Assembly (NCBI RefSeq): GCF_000003855.2
Contig: NW_003101662.1
Coordinates: forward strand, 199,136 to 263,135
From: Blastomyces gilchristii SLH14081
Taxonomy: Eukaryota > Ascomycota > Eurotiomycetes > Onygenales > Ajellomycetaceae
Reading direction: 5' to 3'
Length of the DNA: 64,000 nucleotides
Shown: positions 24,010 through 36,252 of the stretch, piece by piece
Layout: each line of letters opens with the position of its first letter
Position numbering within the stretch: position 1 is the first letter of the stretch
Translations under genes and position numbers: made by a program
Notes under the pieces: model-generated
The model's input: only the letters and a program-made list of their open reading frames with translations
Database searches by the model: none
What the model was told of the DNA's origin: nothing

Positions 24010-24204
24010 ACTCACTGAATGAAAAGTTGATCAGACTGTTTCAATTGAGAGATTTATCAGTCTATTTTCAAATGAAAAGTTGATCAGACTGTTTCAATTA
24101 AGAGGTTTATTAATCTATTTTCAAATGAAAAGTTAGTCAGACTGTTTCAGTTGAGAGGTTTATTAGTCTATTTTTAATTGAAAAGTTAGTCAGACTGTTT
24201 CAAA
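24010..24204 (-). repeat. Tandem repeat in LINE leader, four ~50-bp units
   Basis: Units share AAAAGTTGATCAGACTGTTT followed by (on the plus strand) a GAGG/AGATTTAT stretch and CTATTTTCAA. L-2 has only two units at 21725-21800, so copy number differs between LINE copies. Confidence 0.85.
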
Positions 24205-25396
24205 AGAAGAATGAAAGACTTTTATGTATAAAATACCTGATTTTTTTCACACTAGTTCAGTAACTAGATTAGATTTTTGAAGAGAATCTAATAAACTAAA
24301 ATTGATTTTTAAGATAAATTAATAAAATCTTTACAAACTCTTTCTTGGGATACAGTGAGGAAAAGTATGATATCAATTGATAATAAATCAGATAATATGA
24401 CAGTTTTTGAGAGAAAAACTGATAAAAAATAAGTCAATTTTTTGCAAAGAAATTGATTAAAACTATTCAATTTTATTCTAAATTATTCAATTCTTCTCAC
24501 ACAACGAGTATGCAACTCAAATCAGTTAATAAAGAGTGTAAAAAAGAATTAAGTATTAATAAAAGCTCTTCAGTCACTGAAAAAGTAATTCTTACTTAAA
24601 AGAATGTGAAATTATGATAGAAAATAACTCTGTTTTTAATTCTTTGTTAGAGTATTATATAAAACTCAGAGAAAAACATCTTACTTTTTCAAGAGAAGTA
24701 AAAAACTATTTCTAAGATCTTTTTTTTTTTTTTGCAATAACTGCTACTGAAGAATGAGATAGAAACTGCTAAGATATATACTACTGTATACTCTCTATCA
24801 AGACTTTCTCTCTTCAGAGTCTTGATATTATAGAGAATATAAGTCTGTTTCTATATAATAATATAAATATTATCAGCAGAATATAGAGAAACTGGTTATT
24901 TATATCTTAAAATAGAAGACTTTGTCAATGATTATATCAATATAGAGTTAATTCTTAAATTCAATAGAAATCTAGTGTTGCTGTTCTCAATCTCTTGCAG
25001 AATCTATTGAATATTGAGATATTAAAACTAGATTTAATATATCTCACTGTGTAGAGATCAAAGACTCAGTCAGATCTTGAAATATACTGAATTTATAGTT
25101 GTTGATGTGCTGTTAACTTGTTCTGTTAACTTATTATTCACTGATTATATATTGAGTACTGTTATTAAGGTATCTTTTTGTATTATTCTGCTGATGATGA
25201 GTCAGATTGAGAGAGGTGATATAAGAGTAAGACTTGGCATTGATGTCTAGATACACTGAAGATAGATAGAGTATTCACAGAGATTGCACTTCAGAAGTGT
25301 CTGTTGATTATATGCTTGATATTATTACTGAGGTATCTTTTTATATTTTTCTGTCAGAGATGGGCCAGATTGAGAAGAGCGGTATAAGAGTGAGAC

Positions 25397-25902
25397 TAGA
25401 CTGGCCGCTGGGACCATGAATTTCACATTTGGTCTCATTTGGTCTGGTCTCATACATTTCTTGGCGTGAATCCCACTGGGACTGGCTATCAAAAAAACAT
25501 GTAAAGTGACTATATATCAGATCTTAAAAAGGAACCATGACTTGAAAAAAATAAGAAAGTGATCTCATTTGATCTTATTTAGTTTCATTCTTGACATAAA
25601 GTTACTATTTTTAGACATTTTAAGGTTTTTTTTAGACTATTTTTAATTTTTTAAAAAGTAACACTTTTTAATAACACTTAAATGAGATTTAAAGTCATTT
25701 AAAGTAATAAAAATAATTTAAATTGAGAAGTGGAAATCATGGTCTCATTTGAAAAATGTGACAAGAGTAGACAGTAAGTCTCACTGAGACAGTATGAGAC
25801 TACTATCTAATGTTAAAACCATGTAATGGGATCAGTCGAATTGGTAATGAGACTATCGAAAAATCTGGTCCTGGTCCCAGACACGGTCACACGGTCAGTC
25901 TA
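25397..25902 (+). mobile_element. MITE-1 (hAT-type, 506 bp)
   Basis: The termini are TAGACTGGCCG and CGGTCAGTCTA. Flanking 8-bp duplications are AGTGAGAC (left) and GGTGAGAC (right), which differ by one G/A. It sits in the L-3 leader; L-2 shows the uninterrupted site near 22950. It has no coding capacity. Confidence 0.93.
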
Positions 25903-26431
25903 GGTGAGACTTGGTGTTGATGTTTTGAAACATCAAAGATGAACAGGGTTTTCACAGATATTACTTCTCAGATATCTTCACAATTACAGATTGAGAATCT
26001 TCCAAAATTGAGAAGATTGGTGTATATGACTAGGCCTTTTCATCTTACAATTTGTATGGCAATTTGGCCCGGGGTTGTGGTGTGATAGGGGAGAACAGGG
26101 GATAATCCCACACAGGAGTTTTGAACAACATCTGGTTCACATTTGGCTGGATAACTCCACCACCACACGGGGTATGCGGTCGGCGATGGGGTCAAAATGC
26201 TCATATGATCGAGGGCTTTTCGATGGATCTACCGCCGGGTTCTTATTCAAAAAATCGAGCGAGTTTGTGGTGGAGCGGTTGGTTGCTATGTCTTGAATCA
26301 ATGTATACAAGTTCTGTTTCAAAGTTAGTATTATAGTTCTATATAATATAAAGTGTTATCAAAGATTATTACTTACTAGACAATTATATTTCACTATCTT
26401 TATATCTCTAATATCTCCTTATTCAAATCTC

Positions 26432-26688
26432 TGTAAGAATAAGTACTCGCAGATGATTATTCAGATGTTTGCAGCTTAGCATGATATGTACTATTAACTA
26501 CTAGAAGTATTCACAGTAGAAAGATAAAATGTAAAGATTAATATATAATAGTATTCAAGCTGAGTTATAAATAGTAGTTGTGAACTTCAGTCTATATAGT
26601 TGTGTCTAGTCAAGAGCTGCTAACTTTATTAATTATATAAGAGATAGAAATAGAGATAAAGAATCTGTGAGAAGTGAGATTTCTTACA
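26432..26688 (-). repeat. G2-B 3' LTR
   Basis: TGTAAGAATAAG...TTCTTACA on the plus strand, the reverse complement of the G2-A LTR. Only the first ~30 bp on the outer side keep a CG. Confidence 0.94.
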
Positions 26689-26849
26689 TATTTCTCCCTC
26701 TTTAAGACTTTGTCTGCAAAGCCTTTCACTGAGTGATTTCATAGAATTGACTCACTACTGTAGTAATACTCATGAAAAGAAATGACTCTGATAATAAACT
26801 AGATATAATGCAAGCAGTTGAGATTCCTACTGAGAAAAGAGTTTATTAC

Positions 26850-27960
26850 TTAGTTTCTTATTTCATAAAATTCTTTATAATCTGCAGATCTTTCTCTGAC
26901 TATTATACAGATTTATCTCACATCTTTTATATAGAAGAGTTTCAGTTAACTCTCAATTATTTCTGTAAGATTCTTGTATAACTACTATATAGATTTATTC
27001 TGCAGATAAATTACTCTCTATAAAATCACTCTTATTAAAAAGAAGCATTTATAAGTTAATCTTTTACTTATTCTCATAAATTATCATTCACTGACACTGT
27101 AGAATTGTGAGAAATTTTTCATTCTTTTATTAACTCTGTAGAATTGTAGAATTAAGATGTTTACAGTCTATAATTACTCTTTATAGTTATATAGAAAGAT
27201 TCAGATCTATAATTTATAATCACTTCTTATTTATTAAAGTAATCTGACTATTCTGTGACCTCACTTATAGAATAAATAAACCTCTCTAGAGTAGTATAAA
27301 TATATCAGATCTGTTTATAGAATTTCATCTTCTTTTCTCTTTTTCTATAACTGCTTTTATTCTTATAATCTGTGAGTATTCTTATTCATCTGTGAAGTGT
27401 TTTTACTCAGATAATAGAGAGAGAGTGTTGCTAATAATATTCATATATTAATTTAAGAACTTCTCAAGAATAAAAATTTTTCTAATTTTAATATCTTTAT
27501 AAACAATGTTCAATTGCTGCTGAGCTTCTCATGAGTGTTCTCATAACTTCTTTAATCACTTTTTACTAGCTGATGAAGCAGAGATATCACTGCTTATAAC
27601 AGTGTCTTTATTTCTCTCAGCTCTGTTACTGCATCTGATCTTCAAGTCAGTAATTAACTCTGTTTCTTCTTCAGATCATCTTCTGACTTTAAGCAGTGTA
27701 GTTTTACTCTTTACTATAAGTCTCTTCATAAGTAATTTCTTACAGACTCTAGCTAACAGTTTCTATGAAGCTCTCAGTGCTGTCAGTACTCTCTGCAGTC
27801 TCATGAGTCTACAACTATCTTCTCTCTACTCATACAATCTCTGATTAGATATATGTAAATATGTCTAGATTTTCTATCAACAGTTCTCACACTGTGGCAC
27901 ATTTCTGTAATCTCATTATCAATGAGAGATAAGTACTCAGATACTTATAAAATTCAGGTA
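26850..27960 (-). pseudogene. G2-B extra 3' reading frame, remnant
   Basis: This is the counterpart of 12310-13450 in G2-A, fully AT-converted and full of stops. It includes the segment aligned with the GC-rich island of G2-A (about 27555-27690), which here has no CG. Product unknown. Confidence 0.4.
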
Positions 27961-28009
27961 ATTAAGACAATGTGAATGTTATGAATTTATAACAGTAGTT
28001 AATCAAAAC

Positions 28010-28515
28010 TAGACTGGCTGCTGAGACTATGAATTTCACATTTAATCTCATTTAGTCTGATTTCATACATTTCTTGACGTGAATCCCGCTGGGACTAGTC
28101 ATCAAAAAAACATGCAAAGTGACTATATATGAGATCTTAAAATAAAATCATGACTTGAAAAAAATGAGAAAGTGATTTCATTTGATCTCATTTAGTCTCA
28201 TTCTTGGCATAAAGTTACTATTTTTAGACATTTTAAGGTTTTTTTTAGACTATTTTTAATTTTTTAAAAAGTAACGCTTTTTGATAACACTTAAATGAGA
28301 TTTAAAGTTATTTAAAGTAATAAAAATAATTTAAATTGACAAGTGGAAATCATGGTCTCATTTAAAAAATGTGACAAGAGTAGACAGTAAGTCTCACTGA
28401 GACAGTATAAGACTACTATCTAATGTTAAAACTGTGTAATGAGATCAGTCGAATTGATAATGAGACTATTAAAAAATCTGGTTCTGATCTCAGACACGGT
28501 CACACGGTCAGTCTA
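28010..28515 (+). mobile_element. MITE-2 (hAT-type, 506 bp)
   Basis: The termini are TAGACTGGCTG and CGGTCAGTCTA. Flanking 8-mers ATCAAAAC and ATCTGAAC agree at 6 of 8 positions. G2-A shows the uninterrupted equivalent (AATCTGAG, reverse strand) near 12285. Confidence 0.88.
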
Positions 28516-29099
28516 ATCTGAACAGATAAGCCTTCTCTTTACATCTTAATTATTTTCAAACTGAATACTTCAGTACAACTGAGAGAGCAGACACAGCTTT
28601 ATAAGAGATATCTAATTATATATATAGATGATCAGTTCTCAAGACTCTGCTGCAACTATGTGTACTCTGATATTCAGCTTCTCTGAAGTCTGTGCATTTC
28701 TGACAGTCTTTATATCAAATGCAACAATTGTCTGTATCACAGATATAATACTCTTTACTTCTTTAAAGAGAAGAATTGATAGTTATGAGAAGATTAAGTG
28801 TTATAAGTATTAAGAATATGAGTACAAATTTTCTTTATTTTTTCTTTATTAATCTCTAAATTATATTTACAGTTCTGTTTTTATTTTCTTTATTTTTTAA
28901 CTTTAATAATAACATGATTTCTTCTTTTCTTTATATACACAGTGAACTGTTCATCTCAGTAGAAACTCATCATCTTATAGACTAAAGTTTATAAATAATA
29001 GTGTTAATATCTTTATTATAATCAGATTCTTAGTAAAGACTGTATCATTCTAACTTATCAGAATTTATAGTATAAAAGTTATGTCTTAGCTTTTACAGA

Positions 29100-29947
29100 T
29101 GTCTTATCTATCTGAATAATTTTCAAGTGAACTTATTCATCTTATCAGAATACTCTTATCACTAAATCTTAAATTAGAGCTTATAATCTTACTTCTCTGA
29201 GTTAATAATTTCTTTAATCTGATATTCTCTTTCACTCTCTAGTACTTTGTAAATAGAGTGATAAATCACAGAGTTCTCTTCTAAGAATTTCTTATATTTG
29301 CAGACTAAAGAGATATAAAAAACATTATATATCTGTAACTCAGATAACAGTTTCAATTTATAGAACTATAAGCTAACTTTCTTTATAATCTTATAAGACT
29401 CTGTTTATAAGAGATTCAGCTTCTTACTAGATCTCTGTATAATAATATTTTCTAGACTTAGTCAGACTTTTTTATCTTTTTTAAAACTCTTTATAATATA
29501 CTTGAAGTCATAGTATCTCTTCTAATACTCTTGAGTCTTTCTCAAGAATTCACAGACTTTCTTCTGAATATTCTGAATTCTCAGTCTGTTCACAGACATT
29601 ATTATACTCTATAGTATACTCTTATAAGTTCATCAAGATTATCTGCAGATAAGTCTCAGTAAGTATCTTAAAGAGAGTTTTATCTGTACTAACATGCTTT
29701 GAGTTGTTATATATAAACTTTATAAGTGATAATTAATATACTCAGTTATTCTGATTATAATTAATAAAGTACTGCAGATACTGTTTTAATATACTTATTA
29801 CATATTCTATCTGATTATCTGTCTATTAATAAAAAGCTATACTTAAATCTTATAAGATCTTCAGTATAATTATCAGATCAGATCAGAACTTCTCTGTGAA
29901 GATTAATTCTCTATTTAAGATAATATTTATAGATAATTCATGTAACT
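29100..29947 (-). pseudogene. G2-B pol: end of integrase and chromodomain
   Basis: On the minus strand this matches G2-A 10880-11730. It is separated from the rest of pol (36563 onward) by G1-B. The same YNVF-ISLL and chromodomain-like end is present, with TGA and TAA stops. Confidence 0.75.
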
Positions 29948-30257
29948 TGTAAGAGGCCTACGCCGAATAGATCGGTATTATATTGATAGGTCTTATATAA
30001 CAAAGAGAACAACATTAGAGAAGCAAAAGAAAGAGAAAGTGCAAGAATCAGCAATTGAAGTGAATATTTATACGCGTATGTGGTGATGTACACAGTGAAG
30101 CTTCAGAGCGGAAGAATCTATACATGTTTATAATGACTGAGAATCAGTGATCGAGAATGACTGAGAATCAAAGTGTACATATTTGAGAATGAAGTGATTG
30201 AAATCTGTGAAGTGTAATGAAATAGTCTATATAATTGATCAGATGCAGTTCATCACA
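29948..30257 (-). repeat. G1-B 3' LTR (310 bp)
   Basis: The outer (left) side keeps GGCCTACGCCGAATAGATCGG-type sequence and ACGCG. The inner (right) side is converted (for example GATCAGATGCAGTTCATC). Confidence 0.96.
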
Positions 30258-30269
30258 TTAGTCTCTCTC

Positions 30270-31860
30270 TTTCAGAAGCAGTTCTCATTGATCAAGAGCT
30301 GCTGTTTCAAATAACACAGAACTTGAAGTTCAGGTCAGTTAATCATAGCTAACTCATTTCATAAGATATTATCAGCTGCAGCTGCAGAATCTCTTATCAA
30401 GAATATTCTTAATCTCTTACTTAAGCTTATTATCTTCTTCTATGATGCCTGGCAGCTGTTAGTTGAAAGTCAGTTGAGAAGAGAACAGAGTGATGACAGC
30501 ATAGCAGAGCAAGCTTGTGTGAAAGACATTATAAATCTCTGATGATGTGTTAAGACAGTAGTTATGACTATCTAGAACTTCTATCACTTTATACTTAATA
30601 TAGTGATAATTCAGTGTATGAGATGAATGTGTGATCTGTATATTCTTAAGATTCAATTATATCAAGTCTTCTATCTTATATTGTTCAGCAGAGTCTCAGT
30701 GAACATTGATTTGATTCTCTTAGTCTTGTTTTGCAGTTGTCATGAAGATCTCTGCTCAGTCATAAGCATTTCAGAGCTTTATTACTATATTATCAGTGAT
30801 CTGAATTGAACTGCAGAGGTTCAGTGTGAACTGTATAATCTCTAGAAGATTTAACACTTTCATGTGATAACTATGTGTAAGGAAGAATGAGCTTATGTCT
30901 GTTAAAATAACATCTCATTCATTGATAGTAATCTCTGTATATAGAAGCAGATTATGTCAATCATCTTATAAGTAATTACAGAACTTGTAGAGATAATTCT
31001 TTACAGTCTGAATTATTCATTCTAATACATCATCAGTCTCAGAGTGATAGGCAGTTGATAGACAGTGTATAATCTTAAGAACTTGATAGATTCTTATTCA
31101 GAGAGTACTCATAAATTAACAGTCTTAATCTGATACTATGAATCTCAGCAATTCATGTATCTGATAGAACAGACTCTGTAGAAAAGCTTCAGTAACTTAT
31201 TCAGCATTCATCTTATTACAAGATTTTAATATTATATCTTTACTCAATCAGTTCACAATGATCAGGATATTTCTATAATTCTTACTCTCAGAGAGATTAA
31301 CAGCAAAGTCAATTATCACATCTTATCAGATTCTATCAGAAATATTGAGTGATTTCAGTAGATCTTTTCTACAGTTCTTTTACAAGATGATAGAAGAATA
31401 ATAGTTGCAGTTTTAAATAAAACATCTGATACTGTTTAATATCTCAGATCAGTAGAACTCTCAAGAGATTATTTATTATAATTATTTATAATCTGAATAA
31501 TTAGTTATACATAAATCATGCATCTCTTGCATTATCTGAGTGTGTAAGAATTCAGAGTAGAGTACTCAATATCATTCACAGAACTGCAGAGTGTTATTAT
31601 TATTGATTGAGTATTCTGAGATGTCAGTTCTTATATATAGTTCTGAGAGAAATCAGAGTGCTTCTTAACATACTGCTTCAGCAAGTGCTTGAAGAAGTTC
31701 ATCAGTTTGAGCTGTTATATATCATAATTTATTCAGTGTAGGTTCAGAAGAAATTAAGATATTAGTGTCAGTGACAGTTTGAAGAGAAGATGTTCTAATC
31801 AGAGAAGTGTGTATAGTGTCATGAGTTGTTCTATTTTAATCAATTAATATCTTTAGATCT
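30270..31860 (-). pseudogene. G1-B integrase and chromodomain, remnant
   Basis: The C-terminal module at 30459-30656 begins MNLKNIQITHSSHTLNYHYI and includes KYKVIEVLDSHNYCLN and IYNVFHTSLL. The integrase core upstream matches G1-A 13870-14800. It has many stops. No insertion of a G2 element is present here, so this copy shows the uninterrupted version of the G1-A target. Confidence 0.8.
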
Positions 31861-32372
31861 AAGAGCTGGTGTTCTCAGTTCATTCAGTGTGTGTCTGTCA
31901 TATCAGATGATATATCTTGTTCTCATTGTAAGAGAGTATCTGTCATCAAGTTCTGGCTGCTGAGACAGTAGTGTATTGTAAAATAAAAGCAGCTTAGAAA
32001 TTCAGATCATCATATCTGTTATTCAGTGAGTTTACAGATGATTATAAAGTACTTAAGATTCTTATAATCTGTGATTATCTCAAATTTGAAGATACTTCAG
32101 AGTTTGAAGTCTCATTCTTCTAAACAGCATACAATTATAAGAAGTTTCTTATTATAGATCTCATAATTGCATTCAGTGAGACTCAGTTTCTTAGACATGA
32201 AAACACATGATTATAGAATATCTTTATTATCATATTACAATATCACTTCTTCTATTATATAGTCAGAGAAATCAGCTTCAATAACTGTTTCATAATCAGA
32301 GTCAAATGTCATTAGCAGAGAGATATTGATAAACATCTTCTTTATCTGTATGAATGCAGCTTCAGCATCTAC

Positions 32373-32878
32373 TAGACTGACCGTGTGACCGTGTCTGAGA
32401 CCAGGACTAGATTTTTTGATAGTCTCATTACCAATTCGACTGCTCCCATTACACAGTTTTAACATTAGATAGTAGTCTCATACTGTCTCAGTGAGACTTA
32501 CTGTCTACTCTTGTCACATTTTTCAAATAAGACCATGATTTCCACTTCTCAATTTAAATTATTTTTATTGCTTTAAATGACTTTAAATCTCATTTAAGCA
32601 TTATCAAAAAGCATTACTTTTTAAAAAATTAAAAATAGTCTAAAAAAAACCTTAAAATGTCTAAAAATAGTAACTTTATGCCAAGAATGGGACTAAATGG
32701 AACTAAATGAAACCACTTTCTCATTTTTTTCAAGTCATGGTTTCATTTTAAGATCTGATATATAGTCACTTTACATGTTTTTTTGATAGCCAGTCCCAGC
32801 GGGATTCACGCCAAGAAATGTATGGGACCAGACCAAATGGGATCAAATGTGAAATTCATGGTCTCAGCGGCCAGTCTA
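32373..32878 (-). mobile_element. MITE-3 (hAT-type, 506 bp)
   Basis: On the plus strand it starts TAGACTGACCGTGTGACC and ends GCGGCCAGTCTA, so it is inverted relative to MITE-1. A perfect 8-bp duplication GCATCTAC is at 32365-32372 and 32879-32886. Confidence 0.97.
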
Positions 32879-34078
32879 GCATCTACTGATCACTGAAATA
32901 CTGAGTTCTTCTTAATGAGTTCTGTAAGTGATCTCATGATATCTGAGAAGTTTTATATAAATCACTGATAGAAGTTAGCAAATCTGATGAAGCTTCATAC
33001 ATCTTTCACAGTACATGAAGCTTCTCATTCAAGAATGGCAGAGACTTTCTCAGAATTCATTTGAATTCTCTTATCAGCTTCTATAATAAAACTCAGATAT
33101 TTGATACTCTTGACTTCAAAATCACACTTATCAATATCAATTAATAGTTCTGCTTCTCATAGTCATTGTAATACTCTTTATACATGCTCTTAATATTTCT
33201 TTCTGAATTTATCAGTGAAGATGAGAATGTCATCTAGATAAGTAGATGCAAATTTATCAAGAAAGTCTCAGAGTGCTCAGTTAATATACTTCTGAAATGT
33301 ACTGAGAGTATTGACTAGTTCAAAGAGTGTAACTACTCATTCAAAGAGATTATATTATGTTCAGAATACTGTAAGTCACTCATCTTCTTCAGTGATACAG
33401 ATCTTATGAAATGCAGTAATGACATCTAACTTTGTAAATTATTGAGCTTGTTCAATATGAGCTAGAGTTTCATTGATAAGAGATAAAGAATAACAGTTCT
33501 TCTTTATTAATCTATTCAATTCTCAATAATTTATACAGAATCAGAGTTCTTCATCTGATTTCTTTGCAAAGAGAATAGAGACTGCAGTGAAAGAGTTACT
33601 AATATATATAAACTCTTTATTCAACAGATCATTGAGTGTCTTTCAAAGAAGAAGAAGTTCATCTTAGAACATATTATAAAGAGAGTCTCATAATGATTCA
33701 GAGTTCTTATCATTCTTCTTTTTTAACTTAATACTGTAATTCACTTCTGAATCTCATAAGAGAGGTAGATCTGTAGCATTATTATCTTGTTAAAAGACAT
33801 CTAGATATTCATGATATTATTGAGAGAGTTTCATACAAGAATCTATTGTTATAATATAAGATAACTTTTCTAGAGTCTTTTTAATATCAGTTAGACTGGC
33901 AGAATAAATTGATACATAGTTCTGCTGTCAGTGATTTTGTCAGTGACTCTGTCAGTGGTTTTGATAATAACTTCTTTTTCAGAGTATTTCATAAGTGTTG
34001 GCAGAGATCTGTGTAAGATTCATAGTCTTGTGAATATCATCTTCATGAATTCTATCATTGTTAGAGAATATCAAGCTT

Positions 34079-34450
34079 AGCCCCGGTGGCCGAATGATTA
34101 ATGCGGCCACCTGGTAGCGCCTTGGCGTGGGAAACCAAGGCATGTAAGTTCGAAACCCGCAGGGAATACATTAAATCCGGAACTCAAGCACCTCAGGTTC
34201 CTAATAAATACAGAGGTGTACAAATCACTTCAATAAATTGCTCTATGTTCCTGGGATGGGAAGTTATTATCGCATGTATTTAATTGTCACTCCTTTGTAT
34301 TTCCTATGTTCTTGTTATCTTGGCGTGATCTCAACACCTGTATTTCCTCCTGTATAATCAACACTTGGCCTGTATTTAACATCACGCAAGGACTCATCAT
34401 AAGCTCCGCTTGCATATGAGTATAATGAAAGAATAATAATAATAATAATA
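34079..34450 (+). mobile_element. SINE-1 with tRNA-like head (372 bp)
   Basis: A 14-bp target duplication AGAATATCAAGCTT lies at 34065-34078 and 34451-34464. The head GCCCCGGTGGCCGAATGATT resembles a tRNA 5' end with box A. AGTTCGAAACC at 34147-34157 matches box B. Together they form an internal RNA polymerase III promoter. The body is unrelated to known genes and ends in (AAT)n. It is the least mutated stretch in G1-B and still rich in CG and GG. Confidence 0.9.
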
Positions 34451-35140
34451 AGAATATCAAGCTTCTGTTTCAAGCATTTAATAAGATGCCTTATTCAGAT
34501 AGTCAGACAAGTTCTAACATAAGATTATAATTCAGATTATCAATCTCATATGTGTAGACATCTTCATATTGATGTTCTCTTACATCTATGTTTAGTTTTA
34601 TCATGTAATGAGTACAAACATCTTTTGAATTATCAAATTCTGTAAGAAGTCAGGGTTTTGATAAGAGGATACACTGAAGATTATAACATCTTACAACTGA
34701 AGATTTTATCATTGTATAGTGACATAGACTGCTGTCTATCATAGCTTTCATATTATACATATTATCAATCACAGTAGATATAAGAATCACATTCATTGTC
34801 ATTTTCTCTTTAAATTGTTATTATTTGACCTCTTCAAGCTTCTGTTTGTGAATTTGAATAGAAGCTAATCTTTTCCCTGATTCACTGAGACATTCTTATA
34901 GTTATCTTCTAAATCTTCCTCTAATATAATGTGATTGACACAGACAGACACTGATTCATTCTTTAAACAAGGAGATACATAGACTGATTAGCAGTTGAAA
35001 TTAATATACTCTGATCAGTTACAGTTAATGCATACTTCTTATTAACATTAATCAGTGACTTCTTCAGAAGTGATCTCAGAAACTCAGAAGTCTGTTCAGA
35101 TGACAGAGACTCTTGCTTATATATAGACATTTAAGTCTAC

Positions 35141-35943
35141 TCAATTCATGATATCTGTGTTATTGTTATTCTTCAGTACAGATGTATAAGTGACTGAGAT
35201 GTAACATCTTCTATCACTGTTCTGTATACTCTTAAGCTTGATAAGATGATCATTCAATGTCTGAAGCTGTGTGTAGAAATCTTCATAAGTTGAGTCTTCA
35301 TTTACACTTATAAGAGTCTGTAAGAGTTCAAAAGTTAATATCTTCTTAAGCATGCTAATCTTCATTTAATTCTTTCAAGATTGATTACCTGCTTCTAAGA
35401 TCTTGATGTTGAAGTCAGAGATGAATGTTATAAGAGAAATGTTTCTCTGTTAAGTACTCTGTAATCAATCTAATACTTTCTGTTACATGGCAGTGTCTCA
35501 GAACAGAATATCAAGATATTTAATGATATTATCAGATATTTATAACACTGATTCACATACTTTCATTTATGAATGAAATTTCTGTTTCATGTGATTCTTC
35601 AATAATTCATTACTATATTAATCTTGATTGATTAATAAATTAATGATATCTCTATCTACACTCAGTTTCATGAGCATTTTCATTCTTTATAATGAGTAGA
35701 GAGTGAGATCAGAAGCATTAAAATATATAAGAGTATTTAAGTATTCTTTCAGCACTTTTGTATTCAATTCTGTAGATGTTAAAATCACATGAGTTAATCA
35801 TTGAATCTCTTTATATTGAAGTTATTGAGTCATGTGCATGTCTGCTATCTGTTGCTGTTATAATTTCAACATTACTTAGAGTCACTATAATATCACTTCT
35901 ATACTCATACTTGAGAGTTCTCTCATATTGTTATTAGATATGT
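35141..35943 (-). pseudogene. G1-B gag remnant
   Basis: The open C-terminal piece (35141-35365) reads MKISMLKKILTFELL with SIQNSDRRCYISVTYT, matching G1-A gag at 3976-4206. The start codon region near 35940 has ATG changed to ATA. Confidence 0.7.
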
Positions 35944-36252
35944 TGTTCATTGAGTGTATAATATCTGTGAAATCTTGAAGAAGTGTAATCATATAAATAT
36001 CTCATATGTCTGAGTGTCAGAACTCTCAGGTCTTTCACTGATATTCTCTTGTAAGATCTTATTACAGGGTCAGAATAACTGATAAGCAAGCTTCTATCTG
36101 AGAACTCAGTATTCACTTAACTGTTTGACTGTTTCTCTATTTCTTATGCATTGTTACATGTTTGAATATCTCTCAATGAATAATCATTTCTAATAAGAAG
36201 ATGATGTGTGAATAATTATTTTCTAATAAGAAGATAATGAATATTTTTCTAG

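Larger units (their letters stand above)
23339..26281 (-). mobile_element. LINE 5' part (L-3), lacking its 3' end
   Basis: It matches 21033-23327 of L-2 along its whole length and ends at the same 5' base context (GAGCGGTTG). It contains the leader and the first ~220 codons of ORF1. It carries MITE-1 (25397-25902). Only its outermost ~230 bp (26050-26281) keep CG-rich sequence. A LINE copy with a true 5' end but no 3' end cannot arise by ordinary target-primed reverse transcription, so a rearrangement is likely. Confidence 0.85.
31990..34800 (-). pseudogene. G1-B pol: protease, RT, RNase H, remnant
   Basis: On the minus strand it matches G1-A 4500-6605. RNase H shows SDYETVIEADFSDYI near 32250. 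The RT region spans about 32880-33720. MITE-3 (32373-32878) splits RNase H and SINE-1 (34079-34450) splits the protease-RT junction. Stops are throughout. Confidence 0.8.

Noticed and set aside
24010..24204. CRISPR-like repeats
   Set aside because: The units are contiguous and have no unique spacers, in a eukaryotic LINE leader.
34079..34165. Functional tRNA gene
   Set aside because: Box A and box B are present, but the 5' and 3' arms do not pair as a clean cloverleaf. The unit continues into a 372-bp SINE with a target duplication.
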